Shown here piece by piece: positions 16,814 to 25,243 of a stretch of 42,650 nucleotides of DNA (its first letter is position 1; each line of letters opens with the position of its first letter). Where the stretch lies: NCBI GenBank assembly GCA_028284285.1, contig JANQSA010000038.1, forward strand, positions 1 to 42,650. Direction: 5' to 3'. Source of the stretch: Croceivirga sp. (lineage in GTDB: Bacteria > Bacteroidota > Bacteroidia > Flavobacteriales > Flavobacteriaceae). The position numbers were made by a program, and so were the translations under genes. A model generated the notes under the pieces. The model was not told the DNA's origin and searched no databases. It was given only the letters and a program-made list of their open reading frames with translations.

Positions 16814-19492
16814 ATGAACAAGGTATACGGGTTGCTGCTATTTTTTATGGGATTGATGTATTCAACCCATGGACAAAAAGTGGTATTGCAGGGTGTTGTC
16901 AGCGATAGCATCGGAAAGCCTGTTGAAATGGCCAATGTTGTAGCGCTCAATCAAAATACCAATGTTATGGATGCCTATAGCATTACCAGTGCAGAAGGGC
17001 GGTACAGACTTTCACTGGAACCTGATACCCCCTATCAGGTACGGGTAAGCTATCTCGGTTTGGAAACCAAGGAGTTCACCGTGACCCTATCAGAAGATAG
17101 GATTGAAGATTTGACTCTCAATGAAGCTCCAAACCAACTGGATGAAGTGGAAGTAACCTATGAAATTCCCGTTACCGTGAAAGGTGATACTATTGTTTAT
17201 AATACGGATTCCTTTGTGTCGGGTACCGAACGGAAACTGGCCGACGTATTGAGCAAGCTCCCCGGGATTGAGGTCAATGAAGAGGGGCAGATAGAAGTAG
17301 AGGGTAAGGCGGTGACCAAGGTGATGGTGGAGGGTAAGGATTTTTTTGACGGGGATTCCAAGTTGGCTTCTGAAAATATTCCAGCCAATGCGCTGGATAA
17401 GATTGAGGTGTTACGAAACTACAATGAAGTCTCGCAATTAGGAGCCGTGACCAACAATGAGGATAATGTTGCCCTAAACATTAAACTAAAAGAAGGGAAA
17501 AAGCGATTTTGGTTCGGGGAGATCCTTGGTGGACTTGGCCTGGACGACCGGTATATAGCTAAACCAAAGCTCTTTTACTACAGTCCCGAATACAGCATCA
17601 ATATTTTGGGGGATATCAACAACATTGGCGAACTGCCCTTTACGATCCGTGATTATTTCAATTTTACAGGAGGATTTCGCAATATACTACAGCGTGGGGG
17701 TACCAATTTCAATCCCTCGTCCAACGATTTGGGTATTTCCCTGCTACAAAACGATAGGGCCAGGGAAATAAACACGCGTTTTGGAGCCATCAACTTTAGT
17801 TATTCGCCTACCGAAAAGTGGGATTTGAGCGGTTTCGCCATCTATTCGTATACGGATACTGACCTGGAGAACAATACAAACACCACCTATATTACCAGTG
17901 GCATAGTAGAAGAGAAGGCCGTTAACACTAATCAACTAACCTCTTTGGGACTGGCCAAATTGAGTAGCAGTTACAAGCCCGGCGAAAATTTGCAGTTGGA
18001 TTACGATATCTTGCTGAAACTCTCAGACCAGCAAGAGACCATCAATACCCTGACCGTTGCCCAAATCACGGAAAATGTTGATGAGGACAAACAACAAAAG
18101 CCGATAAGTGTTAACCAAAATCTGAATCTGTACTATACCATCAATGCAAAAAACATTTTAGCGGTAGAGGCCCAACACCTGTTTGAAGAAGAAGATCCTT
18201 TCTATAATGCTATTCGCGAACAACAGCCCTTTATCGATATTTTGCCGTTGGACACCACACAAACCTTGTACAACATCAACCAGCAACGCTATCTAAAGAC
18301 CCAAAAATTGGATGCCAAAGTGGATTACTATTACATTACCGGACCCAAGAGCAATATCAATTTTACTTTGGGCACTACCCGGAGCAGCCAGGATTTTGAC
18401 TCTGGTATTTTTCAGTTTTTGGACGATGGCGAAGCGTTGACCCTAAATGATGCCCAACTTAACAATGATGTGGGCTTTACATTTTCGGATCTCTTTTTAG
18501 CCTTTCACTATAAATTTATTGCAGGAAAGTTTACGTTTACCCCTGGTATCACAGCTCATACCTACCAAGCCAAAAACACTCAACTGGGTACTACGGTCAC
18601 GGATAATTTGAACAATGTTGTACCGGATCTCTTTGTAAAATTCCAAATCAAAAAATCGGAGAGCCTGCGCTTTAACTATACGGTTACGCGAGAATTTACC
18701 GATATTTCCAATCTGGCGCGGGGCTATATCATTAACAATTACAACTCCATCTTTAGGGGTAATAGGGACCTGGAAAGTGCGCTCTACCACAATTTGAGCC
18801 TTAATTTTTTCAGCTTTAGCATGTTCAACCAGCAGAACATTTTTGCCAACATTACGTATAACAGGCGCATTGATCCGTTTAAAAATGATACTGAGATCGA
18901 GGGTATCAATAGGGTGAACACCATTATCAATTCCAACCTTGAGGATGATGTACTTACCGGCAACGCCAATTATCAACGGACGTTTGGTCGGGTTAAGGTG
19001 AGTGCGCGTACCCGTTTATCGTATTCTTATTTAAACAATATTGTCAACCAGGTACCTACGGTCTCCGAATCGTTTACCCAGAACTATCGTGTATCCATGG
19101 CCACCAGTTTTAGAGATGCCCCCAACCTTGAAGTGGGCTACGATTATACGGTGAACGATTATGACAATGCCGGTACCGCCTCCACCTTTTATACCGATAG
19201 CCCGTTTGCCCGGTTTGATGCGGCATTTTTAAAACATTTTACCTTCAGGGCAGAATTCGACTATTTCAACTATCGGGATGCGGCAGAGACAGTCAGCAAC
19301 GAGTACAACTTTTTAGATGCTTCCTTGTCCTATCAGAAAAAGGACAGTCCGTGGGAATTTACCCTCAATGCCACTAACCTCCTGGACAATACCGATTTAA
19401 ACCAGGATACGTTCAATGAACAGTTCTTCAGTACGTCTATTTTCAATGTACAACCCAGATTTGTGACCCTTCAGTTGAGATATACTTTATGA
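16814..19492 (+). CDS. TonB-dependent receptor-like outer membrane beta-barrel protein
   Basis: 892 residues. The signal peptide ends near residue 20 (STHGQ). A carboxypeptidase-regulatory-like domain (residues about 23-105; LQGVVSDSIGKPVEMANVVAL) is followed by a plug-like region (KLADVLSKLPGIEVNEEGQIEVEG; ALDKIEVLRNYNEVSQLG) and a large barrel to the C-terminus (FVTLQLRYTL). This is the outer-membrane beta-barrel family that accompanies GLPGLI proteins, not the SusC type. Its ligand is unknown. It lies 24 bases after the GLPGLI stop. It would draw energy from a TonB-ExbB-ExbD complex such as the one encoded at 28.7-30.7 kb, if it transports. Confidence 0.9.
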   Translation: MNKVYGLLLFFMGLMYSTHGQKVVLQGVVSDSIGKPVEMANVVALNQNTNVMDAYSITSAEGRYRLSLEPDTPYQVRVSYLGLETKEFTVTLSEDRIEDLTLNEAPNQLDEVEVTYEIPVTVKGDTIVYNTDSFVSGTERKLADVLSKLPGIEVNEEGQIEVEGKAVTKVMVEGKDFFDGDSKLASENIPANALDKIEVLRNYNEVSQLGAVTNNEDNVALNIKLKEGKKRFWFGEILGGLGLDDRYIAKPKLFYYSPEYSINILGDINNIGELPFTIRDYFNFTGGFRNILQRGGTNFNPSSNDLGISLLQNDRAREINTRFGAINFSYSPTEKWDLSGFAIYSYTDTDLENNTNTTYITSGIVEEKAVNTNQLTSLGLAKLSSSYKPGENLQLDYDILLKLSDQQETINTLTVAQITENVDEDKQQKPISVNQNLNLYYTINAKNILAVEAQHLFEEEDPFYNAIREQQPFIDILPLDTTQTLYNINQQRYLKTQKLDAKVDYYYITGPKSNINFTLGTTRSSQDFDSGIFQFLDDGEALTLNDAQLNNDVGFTFSDLFLAFHYKFIAGKFTFTPGITAHTYQAKNTQLGTTVTDNLNNVVPDLFVKFQIKKSESLRFNYTVTREFTDISNLARGYIINNYNSIFRGNRDLESALYHNLSLNFFSFSMFNQQNIFANITYNRRIDPFKNDTEIEGINRVNTIINSNLEDDVLTGNANYQRTFGRVKVSARTRLSYSYLNNIVNQVPTVSESFTQNYRVSMATSFRDAPNLEVGYDYTVNDYDNAGTASTFYTDSPFARFDAAFLKHFTFRAEFDYFNYRDAAETVSNEYNFLDASLSYQKKDSPWEFTLNATNLLDNTDLNQDTFNEQFFSTSIFNVQPRFVTLQLRYTL

Positions 19493-19627
19493 GGTCTCTT
19501 TGGCCCTGTTTTTTTATGGAACGAATTAGTAGATAAAAAATCAGAGTTGGTAGATTTTTGATAAACAAGCTGAAAAATCCTTTTTAACTTTCTATAAATA
19601 AGCTAATTAAATAAAAAGTCTTTACAG

Positions 19628-20050
19628 ATGAAATATATTCTTTTGACGATTATTGTTATTGCCGCTTCCAGTTGTGGAGCAGTCCAAAACAGCCAACAGA
19701 CCACTGAAAATGAAGCTTCACCTACGGTGGGAACCACTGCTTCAACCTTGCTTACAAGTCCTGCAGGCGAGTGGGAAATGACTGTAAATTCGCCGCGGGG
19801 GACCAGAACCAGCATCTTGACGATTACGGATTCGAACGGGGAACTAACCGGGAGAAATGATAGCGGTACATTTAAAATCACAGCAAAAGGCAATATACTC
19901 TCGTGGACTTCTTCCATGGATACTCCTATGGGAAGTATGGAGGCCAACTATTCCGCAACGGTTGAAGGCGACGCTATGACAGGCATTATGGAAATGACCT
20001 CTGGGGGTATGGCAGGCCGTAAAATGGAGTTTGAGGGCAAAAAGAAGTAA
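19628..20050 (+). CDS. small lipoprotein, hypothetical
   Basis: 140 residues. The lipoprotein signal MKYILLTIIVIAASSC places the lipidated cysteine at C16. After a Ser/Thr/Glu-rich linker the body is a run of short beta strands (GEWEMTVNSP, RTSILTITDSNGELTGRND, GTFKITAKGNILSW, ANYSATVEGDAMTGIMEM) that ends in KMEFEGKKK, a small barrel-like fold reminiscent of lipocalin or avidin-type domains. The function is not known. It is separated by 135 bases from the receptor upstream, so it is probably a separate transcript, and it converges with the HupE-like gene. Confidence 0.65.
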   Translation: MKYILLTIIVIAASSCGAVQNSQQTTENEASPTVGTTASTLLTSPAGEWEMTVNSPRGTRTSILTITDSNGELTGRNDSGTFKITAKGNILSWTSSMDTPMGSMEANYSATVEGDAMTGIMEMTSGGMAGRKMEFEGKKK

Positions 20051-20158
20051 ACACTACTCATAAGAGCAATAGGGAATTAAGGTTTTCAAGAACCTAAAGG
20101 CAACATGGTTTTGGGCAAATCACCCTGATGGATTTCAGATAGGCACAGATACCTCTTT

Positions 20159-20836
20159 TCAATGCCCCGTGAAGTAGCCGTGCATTTGATAGGCAAACAA
20201 ACCTATCCCTGCCAATACCAGGTACCAATTTACTGCTTTGTAAAAAGCAGTAAACTGTTGGTGTTTTCGTGAGAGTGTAATTATAAATACAATAGGAATT
20301 AGTGCCAGCACTTGTCCTACTTCCACACCTAGGTTAAAGCACAGGATCTTTGCAAGAAATTGCTCCTCACCCATGTCAAAGGACTGTAATCGTGTGGAAA
20401 GACCAAAGCCATGAATCAATCCAAAAAGACCGACCATGAGCAGTAAATCAGGGGATCTTACCTTTAATTTTTCAAAACCTCCCAAATTTTCAAACCCCTT
20501 GTAAAAAACGCTTAAGGCGATAACCGCATCCACCAGGTGTTCATTTGCCGTAATCCCGGCATAAGTGGCACCTATCAGGGTGATACAATGTCCTATGGTA
20601 AACACTGTGATGAACTTCAAAATGTCTATAAAGCCCTTCAGAAAGAATATAACCCCGGTCAGAAAAAGCAGGTGGTCGTAGCCCGTAAGCATATGTGTTG
20701 CGCCTACTTGTATATAAGCCCACAAACCACCATTACGTAAAATCTCCTGATCGGTACTTGTAACATCATGGGCAAATCCTAAAAGCGGAACGAACAACAA
20801 CATCAGCGGAAGTGCCCGCCTTACACTTGCTTGCAT
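20159..20836 (-). CDS. HupE/UreJ-family membrane protein
   Basis: 225 residues. A signal peptide ends at GFA-H, so the mature chain would begin HDVTSTD. Six or so membrane helices follow, with the family's hallmark GATHMLTGYDHLLFL, the GHCITLIGA helix and GLIHGFGLS. Members of the HupE/UreJ group are linked to nickel or cobalt uptake for hydrogenase and urease, although many Bacteroidota copies are not near such enzymes, and none is here. Conserved histidines in the membrane (H48 region, the H in YDH, H in IHGFG) could handle metal. It follows the His-rich gene after two bases, so the two are one transcriptional unit. Confidence 0.85.
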   Translation of the reverse strand: MQASVRRALPLMLLFVPLLGFAHDVTSTDQEILRNGGLWAYIQVGATHMLTGYDHLLFLTGVIFFLKGFIDILKFITVFTIGHCITLIGATYAGITANEHLVDAVIALSVFYKGFENLGGFEKLKVRSPDLLLMVGLFGLIHGFGLSTRLQSFDMGEEQFLAKILCFNLGVEVGQVLALIPIVFIITLSRKHQQFTAFYKAVNWYLVLAGIGLFAYQMHGYFTGH

Positions 20837-20838
20837 GG

Positions 20839-21894
20839 TTAGTTCTTTTTTCTGAAGATCAGGAATAACAATCCTACGATGAGTAAGCTGCCTAAAACAA
20901 AGACCCAGGTGGGAAGACCATGCTCATGTTCATGATCGTGCGTGTGTGTACCAGAGCCATGTTTGTGGCTCACTTCAAAAGTAAGTGTTGCCCATTTGGA
21001 TCGATGCGTTAATTCATCGCTATCAGTTACTCCGGTCATGTGAATGGTCCGCAGATAATAAATACCATCTTCGGGTAGATCTACCACAAACATACCCTGA
21101 TCATTGGTACGTAATTGTTGACCACTGGTATGCGTATGCGATTCCTCTTTTTTAGATTTATGAGAATGGTTGTGCTTACCATCAGAATGTGCATGATCAT
21201 GTGAGTGCTTTTTTCCGTCATGTTCATGCTCATGCTCGTGGCTGTGATCGCTGTGTGTATGGCTGTGGGTCCCTTTCAGAAAGTCAGCATAGACCAATTG
21301 ATTGGGTAAAGGGTTACCCTCCAGCAACAACTGTACTTCCAGCTTTTCGCCGCTATATTTTTCATAAGGATTTGCTTGAGGAACAAACTCGATCGGATAG
21401 CCTAACACCGCACTCCAATCGTTTGTTTTGACTTTACCTACCTGATAGATGGCTTTTACATGTTTTTCATAACTTTCTATCGCATCTTGATCCAATACGC
21501 TATCCCTCTTCCGTTGTTCCAGCATATCCAAGACACCGTCATGTTCCAGATAGCTGTTAAACTTTTCAGCCGTGAGTTCTATGTTTCTTGCTTTAGTGGA
21601 GACACCTGCCACATAAGTTCCTGCTTCACCCGTAGTAAAGGTTAATTGTGTAACCGTACTGTCCTGGTCTTTCCATTGTTCAGGATCAATGACCCGTCTT
21701 TTGCCCTGAGCGATAACAGAAGCGTCCAGCATGCGATCTCGGGTGATAATGTTGTCACTCTTTTCAAAAGTCCCGTTATAAAGACTCAAGGTTGCCTCCT
21801 GATTAGGCTGCAAGAAATATTTTTCCATTTTTATATACAGATTGTGACTGCATAGTAATACACTGGCCAACAGGAGGTAAAAGGTTTTACGCAT
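20839..21894 (-). CDS. histidine-rich DUF4198-like periplasmic protein with C-terminal anchor
   Basis: 351 residues. A signal peptide (to about residue 16) is followed by a DUF4198-like beta-rich domain (FLQPNQEATLSLYNGTFEKS; GTYVAGVSTKARNIEL; LEVQLLLEGNPLPNQLVYADF). Inserted in the Ig-like part is a histidine-rich stretch (residues about 210-256) with dense HSH, HEHEH and HDHAH repeats. A second His patch (about 310-325) precedes one C-terminal membrane helix (about 328-347) ending RKKN. The likely role is periplasmic metal capture (Ni, Co, Zn or Cu) handed to the HupE-like protein encoded two bases downstream. Metal identity is not readable from sequence. The domain call is moderately sure; the His-rich and anchor features are certain. 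Confidence 0.75.
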   Translation of the reverse strand: MRKTFYLLLASVLLCSHNLYIKMEKYFLQPNQEATLSLYNGTFEKSDNIITRDRMLDASVIAQGKRRVIDPEQWKDQDSTVTQLTFTTGEAGTYVAGVSTKARNIELTAEKFNSYLEHDGVLDMLEQRKRDSVLDQDAIESYEKHVKAIYQVGKVKTNDWSAVLGYPIEFVPQANPYEKYSGEKLEVQLLLEGNPLPNQLVYADFLKGTHSHTHSDHSHEHEHEHDGKKHSHDHAHSDGKHNHSHKSKKEESHTHTSGQQLRTNDQGMFVVDLPEDGIYYLRTIHMTGVTDSDELTHRSKWATLTFEVSHKHGSGTHTHDHEHEHGLPTWVFVLGSLLIVGLLFLIFRKKN

Positions 21895-22055
21895 GAATTG
21901 AATTTTTCACCTTAAAAATACGAGCAAAACCTGATAGAGACAGATGCTTAGAACATAAAATTTGATTTCTCACAACCCTAAAAAACCAACATTTTTTAGG
22001 AATTAGCACCTTTTTCTAAATCTATCCCAATAACTAACCCTTTACCTGTTATGTT

Positions 22056-22397
22056 TTACCATCTACTTTTTAGATCCTTGGACAACCCTTTGTACAACCC
22101 GATAAGGGTGTACATTATCAGTATAAAAACAAGGGCCATTACTGTGTGAAACACCCTCATTTCCTGAACTTTAGGCGAAAGATTAAATCCAATATCCAGA
22201 ACAAAGCAACCCAGGAATGCCAACGCCAGGAATACACTGGTCCGGAGACAAAATCGTGCAATTTTTTTGTAGCTGTTTTTTTTCTTTTTGTTTTGATTCA
22301 TTATCCTTTGCATGATATCCTCCTTTACTCTTTCATCGTAAAAAGCTGGTTCTGTTGATTTCAAGAGTTTTTTAAAGTGTTCTTCCGACAAGGCCAT
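22056..22397 (-). CDS. small two-helix membrane protein in ECF sigma operon (candidate anti-sigma factor)
   Basis: 113 residues. A soluble charged N-terminus (about 1-45, with NQNKKKKNSYKK just before the membrane) precedes two membrane helices (about 48-70 and 83-103). The gene follows the sigma factor stop after one base. An N-terminal cytoplasmic segment plus membrane helices, directly downstream of an ECF sigma gene, is the arrangement of many anti-sigma factors. However, no zinc-binding HxxxCxxC motif or other known anti-sigma domain is visible, so the role is inferred from position only. Confidence 0.6.
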   Translation of the reverse strand: MALSEEHFKKLLKSTEPAFYDERVKEDIMQRIMNQNKKKKNSYKKIARFCLRTSVFLALAFLGCFVLDIGFNLSPKVQEMRVFHTVMALVFILIMYTLIGLYKGLSKDLKSRW

Positions 22398-22398
22398 T

Positions 22399-22956
22399 TT
22401 ATCTTTTGTTAATTAGTCTGAAAGCGGATGCAAAACTTTTTCTTCCCCTGTATAGAAGAATTTTCACATTGTTTTTACTGAACCCTGTACTTTCCGAAAT
22501 TTCGGCATGTGAAAACTCTTTTAAGTAGAATAATGTTAGTACCAATCGCTCTTTGGGTTTTAAAGTCAATAACACCCTTTTTATTTCTTCTTTTTTTTCT
22601 TCAATCTCAATAACAGAAAGTGCATCATTTTCAGCTGTGAAGGTAATTGCCGTAGCATCGTCAAATTCTATTTCAATCCGTTCCTTTTTGTTTCTTCTTA
22701 CGAATTTTAGAGCCTCATTGACCACAATTCTATGAAGCCAGGTGGAAAACAATGATTCTCCTTTAAAAGACTTTAAACTCTTGAATACCTGAACAAAGGC
22801 ATCCTGTACCACTTCCTTCGCAGCGTTTTCGCGTTTGGTAATTGAGATGGCTATGGAAAAAGCCATTTGTTGATACTTGTCAATGAAAAAGGCAAACGCC
22901 TCTCTATCTCCGGACAATACCCTTTTGATATAATAATCGTCTTCATTCTTACTCAC
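22399..22956 (-). CDS. ECF-type RNA polymerase sigma factor
   Basis: 185 residues. Region 2 spans about residues 20-90 (GDREAFAFFIDKYQQMAFSI; EVVQDAFVQVFKSLKSF; STWLHRIVVNEALKFVRR) and region 4 about 125-178 (LKPKERLVLTLFYLKEFSHAEI then GFSKNNVKILLYRGRKSF, the helix-turn-helix). It directs RNA polymerase to an envelope- or stress-type regulon. The start is GTG, overlapping the previous gene's TGA (GTGA), so translation is coupled. The linker between the regions is acidic (IEIEFDDATAITFTAENDALSVIEIEEKKEE). The divergent serine hydrolase gene is a likely regulon member. Confidence 0.95.
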   Translation of the reverse strand: MSKNEDDYYIKRVLSGDREAFAFFIDKYQQMAFSIAISITKRENAAKEVVQDAFVQVFKSLKSFKGESLFSTWLHRIVVNEALKFVRRNKKERIEIEFDDATAITFTAENDALSVIEIEEKKEEIKRVLLTLKPKERLVLTLFYLKEFSHAEISESTGFSKNNVKILLYRGRKSFASAFRLINKR

Positions 22957-23270
22957 TGCTTACGACGTCCATTAACAAAAAAACATGAGATTAGACCGAT
23001 ACCCCCGGATATTAATATGGAAGATGGGAATGTTACATACTCCGGAATACTTTGATAATGACTAATGAGATAGGCAACAATTAGACCTATACCCACAAAA
23101 AAGAAGATGATTCCTAAGTTCAGCACCAACAACTTCAGGTCAAATCCTTTTTCATCCGTTATTCCATGTTCAATCTTCGCCATTGCCTCCTCATGTTTGC
23201 TTTTTAAATAAAAAAACAGCGTTGCGGAAACTGATAGTATCAGTATTATCAAAAAAAGATCTGGACCCAT
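22953..23270 (-). CDS. DUF6249-like small membrane protein
   Basis: 105 residues with an N-terminal membrane helix (about 4-22), a charged segment (KSKHEEAMAKIEHGITDEKG), then two more helices (about 47-70 and 80-99). The helix-charged-helix-helix plan with an 'A.IE.G' segment resembles DUF6249 proteins, which often accompany ECF sigma genes in Bacteroidota. The function is unknown. It is the first gene of the sigma operon and overlaps the sigma factor start by four bases, so it may help sense or tune the sigma factor. Confidence 0.7.
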   Translation of the reverse strand: MGPDLFLIILILSVSATLFFYLKSKHEEAMAKIEHGITDEKGFDLKLLVLNLGIIFFFVGIGLIVAYLISHYQSIPEYVTFPSSILISGGIGLISCFFVNGRRKQ

Positions 23271-23326
23271 TTGTGTTTCGGATGTATTTAGACTTTCACT
23301 GGGTTAGATATTTGGAAGTAAGAAAA

Positions 23327-23362
23327 GGTTACAAAATTTTTATTGGATACTTTTTTGTAACC
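23327..23362. promoter_or_regulatory. 10-bp inverted repeat in divergent promoter region
   Basis: GGTTACAAAA (23327-23336) and TTTTGTAACC (23353-23362) are perfect inverse copies separated by 16 bases, between the sigma operon and the serine hydrolase start. It could be an operator, or two opposed ECF-type -35 elements (GTTAC), one facing each gene. Each arm is followed downstream by a GATAC/GTATCC-type sequence about 12-20 bases on, but a -10 match cannot be confirmed. Confidence 0.45.
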
Positions 23363-23410
23363 CTTGAGGTCCGCCTTTTATCTAACCAACAATTACTTAA
23401 AACTTTTAAC

Positions 23411-25072
23411 ATGAAATATTTAATCTCGGTTTTTGTCATTTTCTTTTCAATTTCCGTTACCGGACAATCTTTAAGCTTAACGAAGGTCATTGATTCCATT
23501 ATCGCTGAAGTTGATTCCAATGGCCCGGGTGTAGCCATAGGAATAGTAAAGGAGGGTACTTTAATTTCTTCAAAATTTAAGGGGATGTCCAATTTGGACT
23601 ACAATATTCCCATTGATGCCTCAACAAATTTCAGGCTATCCTCTTCCTCAAAACAATTTACGGCTGCCTGTGTTATCCTTTTGATTGAGAAAGGACAATT
23701 ACGGATGGAAGACCCTTTATCTAAATTCTTTCCCGAATTTTCCAAAGATCTTGGAAATGTAACGGTTGCCCAGTTGCTCAACCATACTTCAGGGATCAGG
23801 GATTATATGTCATTGTTAACCTTAAAAGGTTCACATACTATGGATTTCTTTAACAACTTTATCGGCACTGATAACGACCTTATGGAGCTCATTAAAAAAC
23901 AGCATAGCCTATCGTTTCAACCTGATTCGCGGCATGATTACTCCAATACCAATTATTGGCTATTGGGGAGGTTGGTACAGCGAATCACGGAAAAATCCCT
24001 TGGCACATATGCCAAAGAAAACCTATTTGAACCATTGGGTATGAAAAATACATTTTTCATTGAGCATACCGGACGGGTAATTCCACAAAGGGCATCGGGC
24101 TATATAAGTGAATGTCCGGATTGTGAACGAATGGAGTATATCTATCAATCTACAACGGTTGGTGATGGTGGTGTGGTATCCAACATAAATGATCTGATCA
24201 AGTGGGAGAATGAATTTCATGATCCAAAAGTATTCTCCCTGTCTTTTTGGAACTTAATGGTAAGAAGGGGGGAACTCAGCAACGGAAAAAAAATTGAATA
24301 TGCCTCGGGATTAATAATAGGTGAACTAGAAGGGCAAGAAATGGTCTCACATAGCGGACAAAATCCAGGCTTCAGTTCTGATCTTATTCGGTTCCCGGAT
24401 TCCAATCTTTCCATTATTGCTTTGGCCAACCAAAATTGGTATGACATTAGGTCCTATGCCATTAGCGTTGCAAAATCCATTCTAAACCCGGAAAATCCAA
24501 GATCAAAATCGACAGTAAAGAAGGAACCTATCACCTTAAGTACAGAAGAACTTTCAAGATTCTGTGGGGAGTTCCATTTCCTGGAAACTAACGAGTACAG
24601 ATCAATTCAATTACAGGATCAACAGTTGGTCTATGTACGAACAAATGGTCCTTCAAGTGGATTGATCCCTATCTCCAATTCAACATTGACTTTTGAAGAT
24701 CGCCCAAATGTCACCTTGCATTTCAACTTCAAATCAGGAGATAAAAAGTCAATTCTTCTTAAAGACGGTACCATTAGAATGAATGCCGATAGCTATCAAA
24801 AAAAGTCAATCGCAGCAGAAGAATTGATGGAATACAGTTCAACGTATGCTAATGATGAATTAGAAAACAGGGTATCACTTGAAATCGAAAATGAAAGGCT
24901 AATGTTTCCAATATTCGGCCAAAAATTTCCTGTAGAGTCTTTAACAAAGGATAAATTTTTGGCCATGGGAATGTTCACTCTAAAATTCAAAAGAAATCAA
25001 AAAGGAAGTATAGTTGGGTTTCATTTGGATGCTCCCAGGGCAAAAAATATTGAATTCAAAAAAATAAATTGA
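23411..25072 (+). CDS. secreted serine hydrolase, beta-lactamase/class C fold
   Basis: 553 residues from the ATG at 23411, which gives a clean signal peptide (MKYLISVFVIFFSISVTGQ). The frame continues upstream to 23183, but those residues cover the promoter region. Active-site motifs of the penicillin-binding/class C beta-lactamase fold are all present: S78-x-x-K81 (SSSK), Y177-S-N179 and H314-S-G316. The hydrolase domain ends around residue 350. About 200 residues of lipocalin-like beta structure follow (ELSRFCGEFHFLETNEYRSI). Such proteins act as D-amino-peptidases, esterases or peptidoglycan-related hydrolases; true beta-lactamase activity is unproven. The gene is divergent from the sigma operon, which may control it. 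Confidence 0.9.
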   Translation: MKYLISVFVIFFSISVTGQSLSLTKVIDSIIAEVDSNGPGVAIGIVKEGTLISSKFKGMSNLDYNIPIDASTNFRLSSSSKQFTAACVILLIEKGQLRMEDPLSKFFPEFSKDLGNVTVAQLLNHTSGIRDYMSLLTLKGSHTMDFFNNFIGTDNDLMELIKKQHSLSFQPDSRHDYSNTNYWLLGRLVQRITEKSLGTYAKENLFEPLGMKNTFFIEHTGRVIPQRASGYISECPDCERMEYIYQSTTVGDGGVVSNINDLIKWENEFHDPKVFSLSFWNLMVRRGELSNGKKIEYASGLIIGELEGQEMVSHSGQNPGFSSDLIRFPDSNLSIIALANQNWYDIRSYAISVAKSILNPENPRSKSTVKKEPITLSTEELSRFCGEFHFLETNEYRSIQLQDQQLVYVRTNGPSSGLIPISNSTLTFEDRPNVTLHFNFKSGDKKSILLKDGTIRMNADSYQKKSIAAEELMEYSSTYANDELENRVSLEIENERLMFPIFGQKFPVESLTKDKFLAMGMFTLKFKRNQKGSIVGFHLDAPRAKNIEFKKIN

Positions 25073-25161
25073 TTGGTACTTAAAAACCAAGGCCTTCTGA
25101 GATGACGGGCATGGTGTGCGTTTTAAATTATATTGATTATGTTTTATGAATTCCCCTTTAA

Positions 25162-25195
25162 AAAAATCCCCTGAGACGGAATTCAGGGGATTTTT
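25162..25195. terminator. bidirectional intrinsic terminator
   Basis: AAAAATCCCCTGA (25162-25174) and TCAGGGGATTTTT (25183-25195) form a perfect 13-bp inverted repeat with an 8-base loop. It has T-runs on both strands and lies between the convergent serine hydrolase and AraC-type genes. Confidence 0.9.
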
Positions 25196-25243
25196 GCCAA
25201 ATTGAACTGACCAAAAAAGTGAGTTAGCTTTCATGGTACTATT

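Noticed and set aside
18497-18976. 159-residue minus-strand frame
   Set aside because: Antisense to the receptor-like barrel gene, with no domain; arises from its codon bias.
23183-23410. N-terminal extension of the serine hydrolase
   Set aside because: It would overlap the divergent DUF6249-like gene and the promoter region; the ATG at 23411 gives a clean signal peptide.
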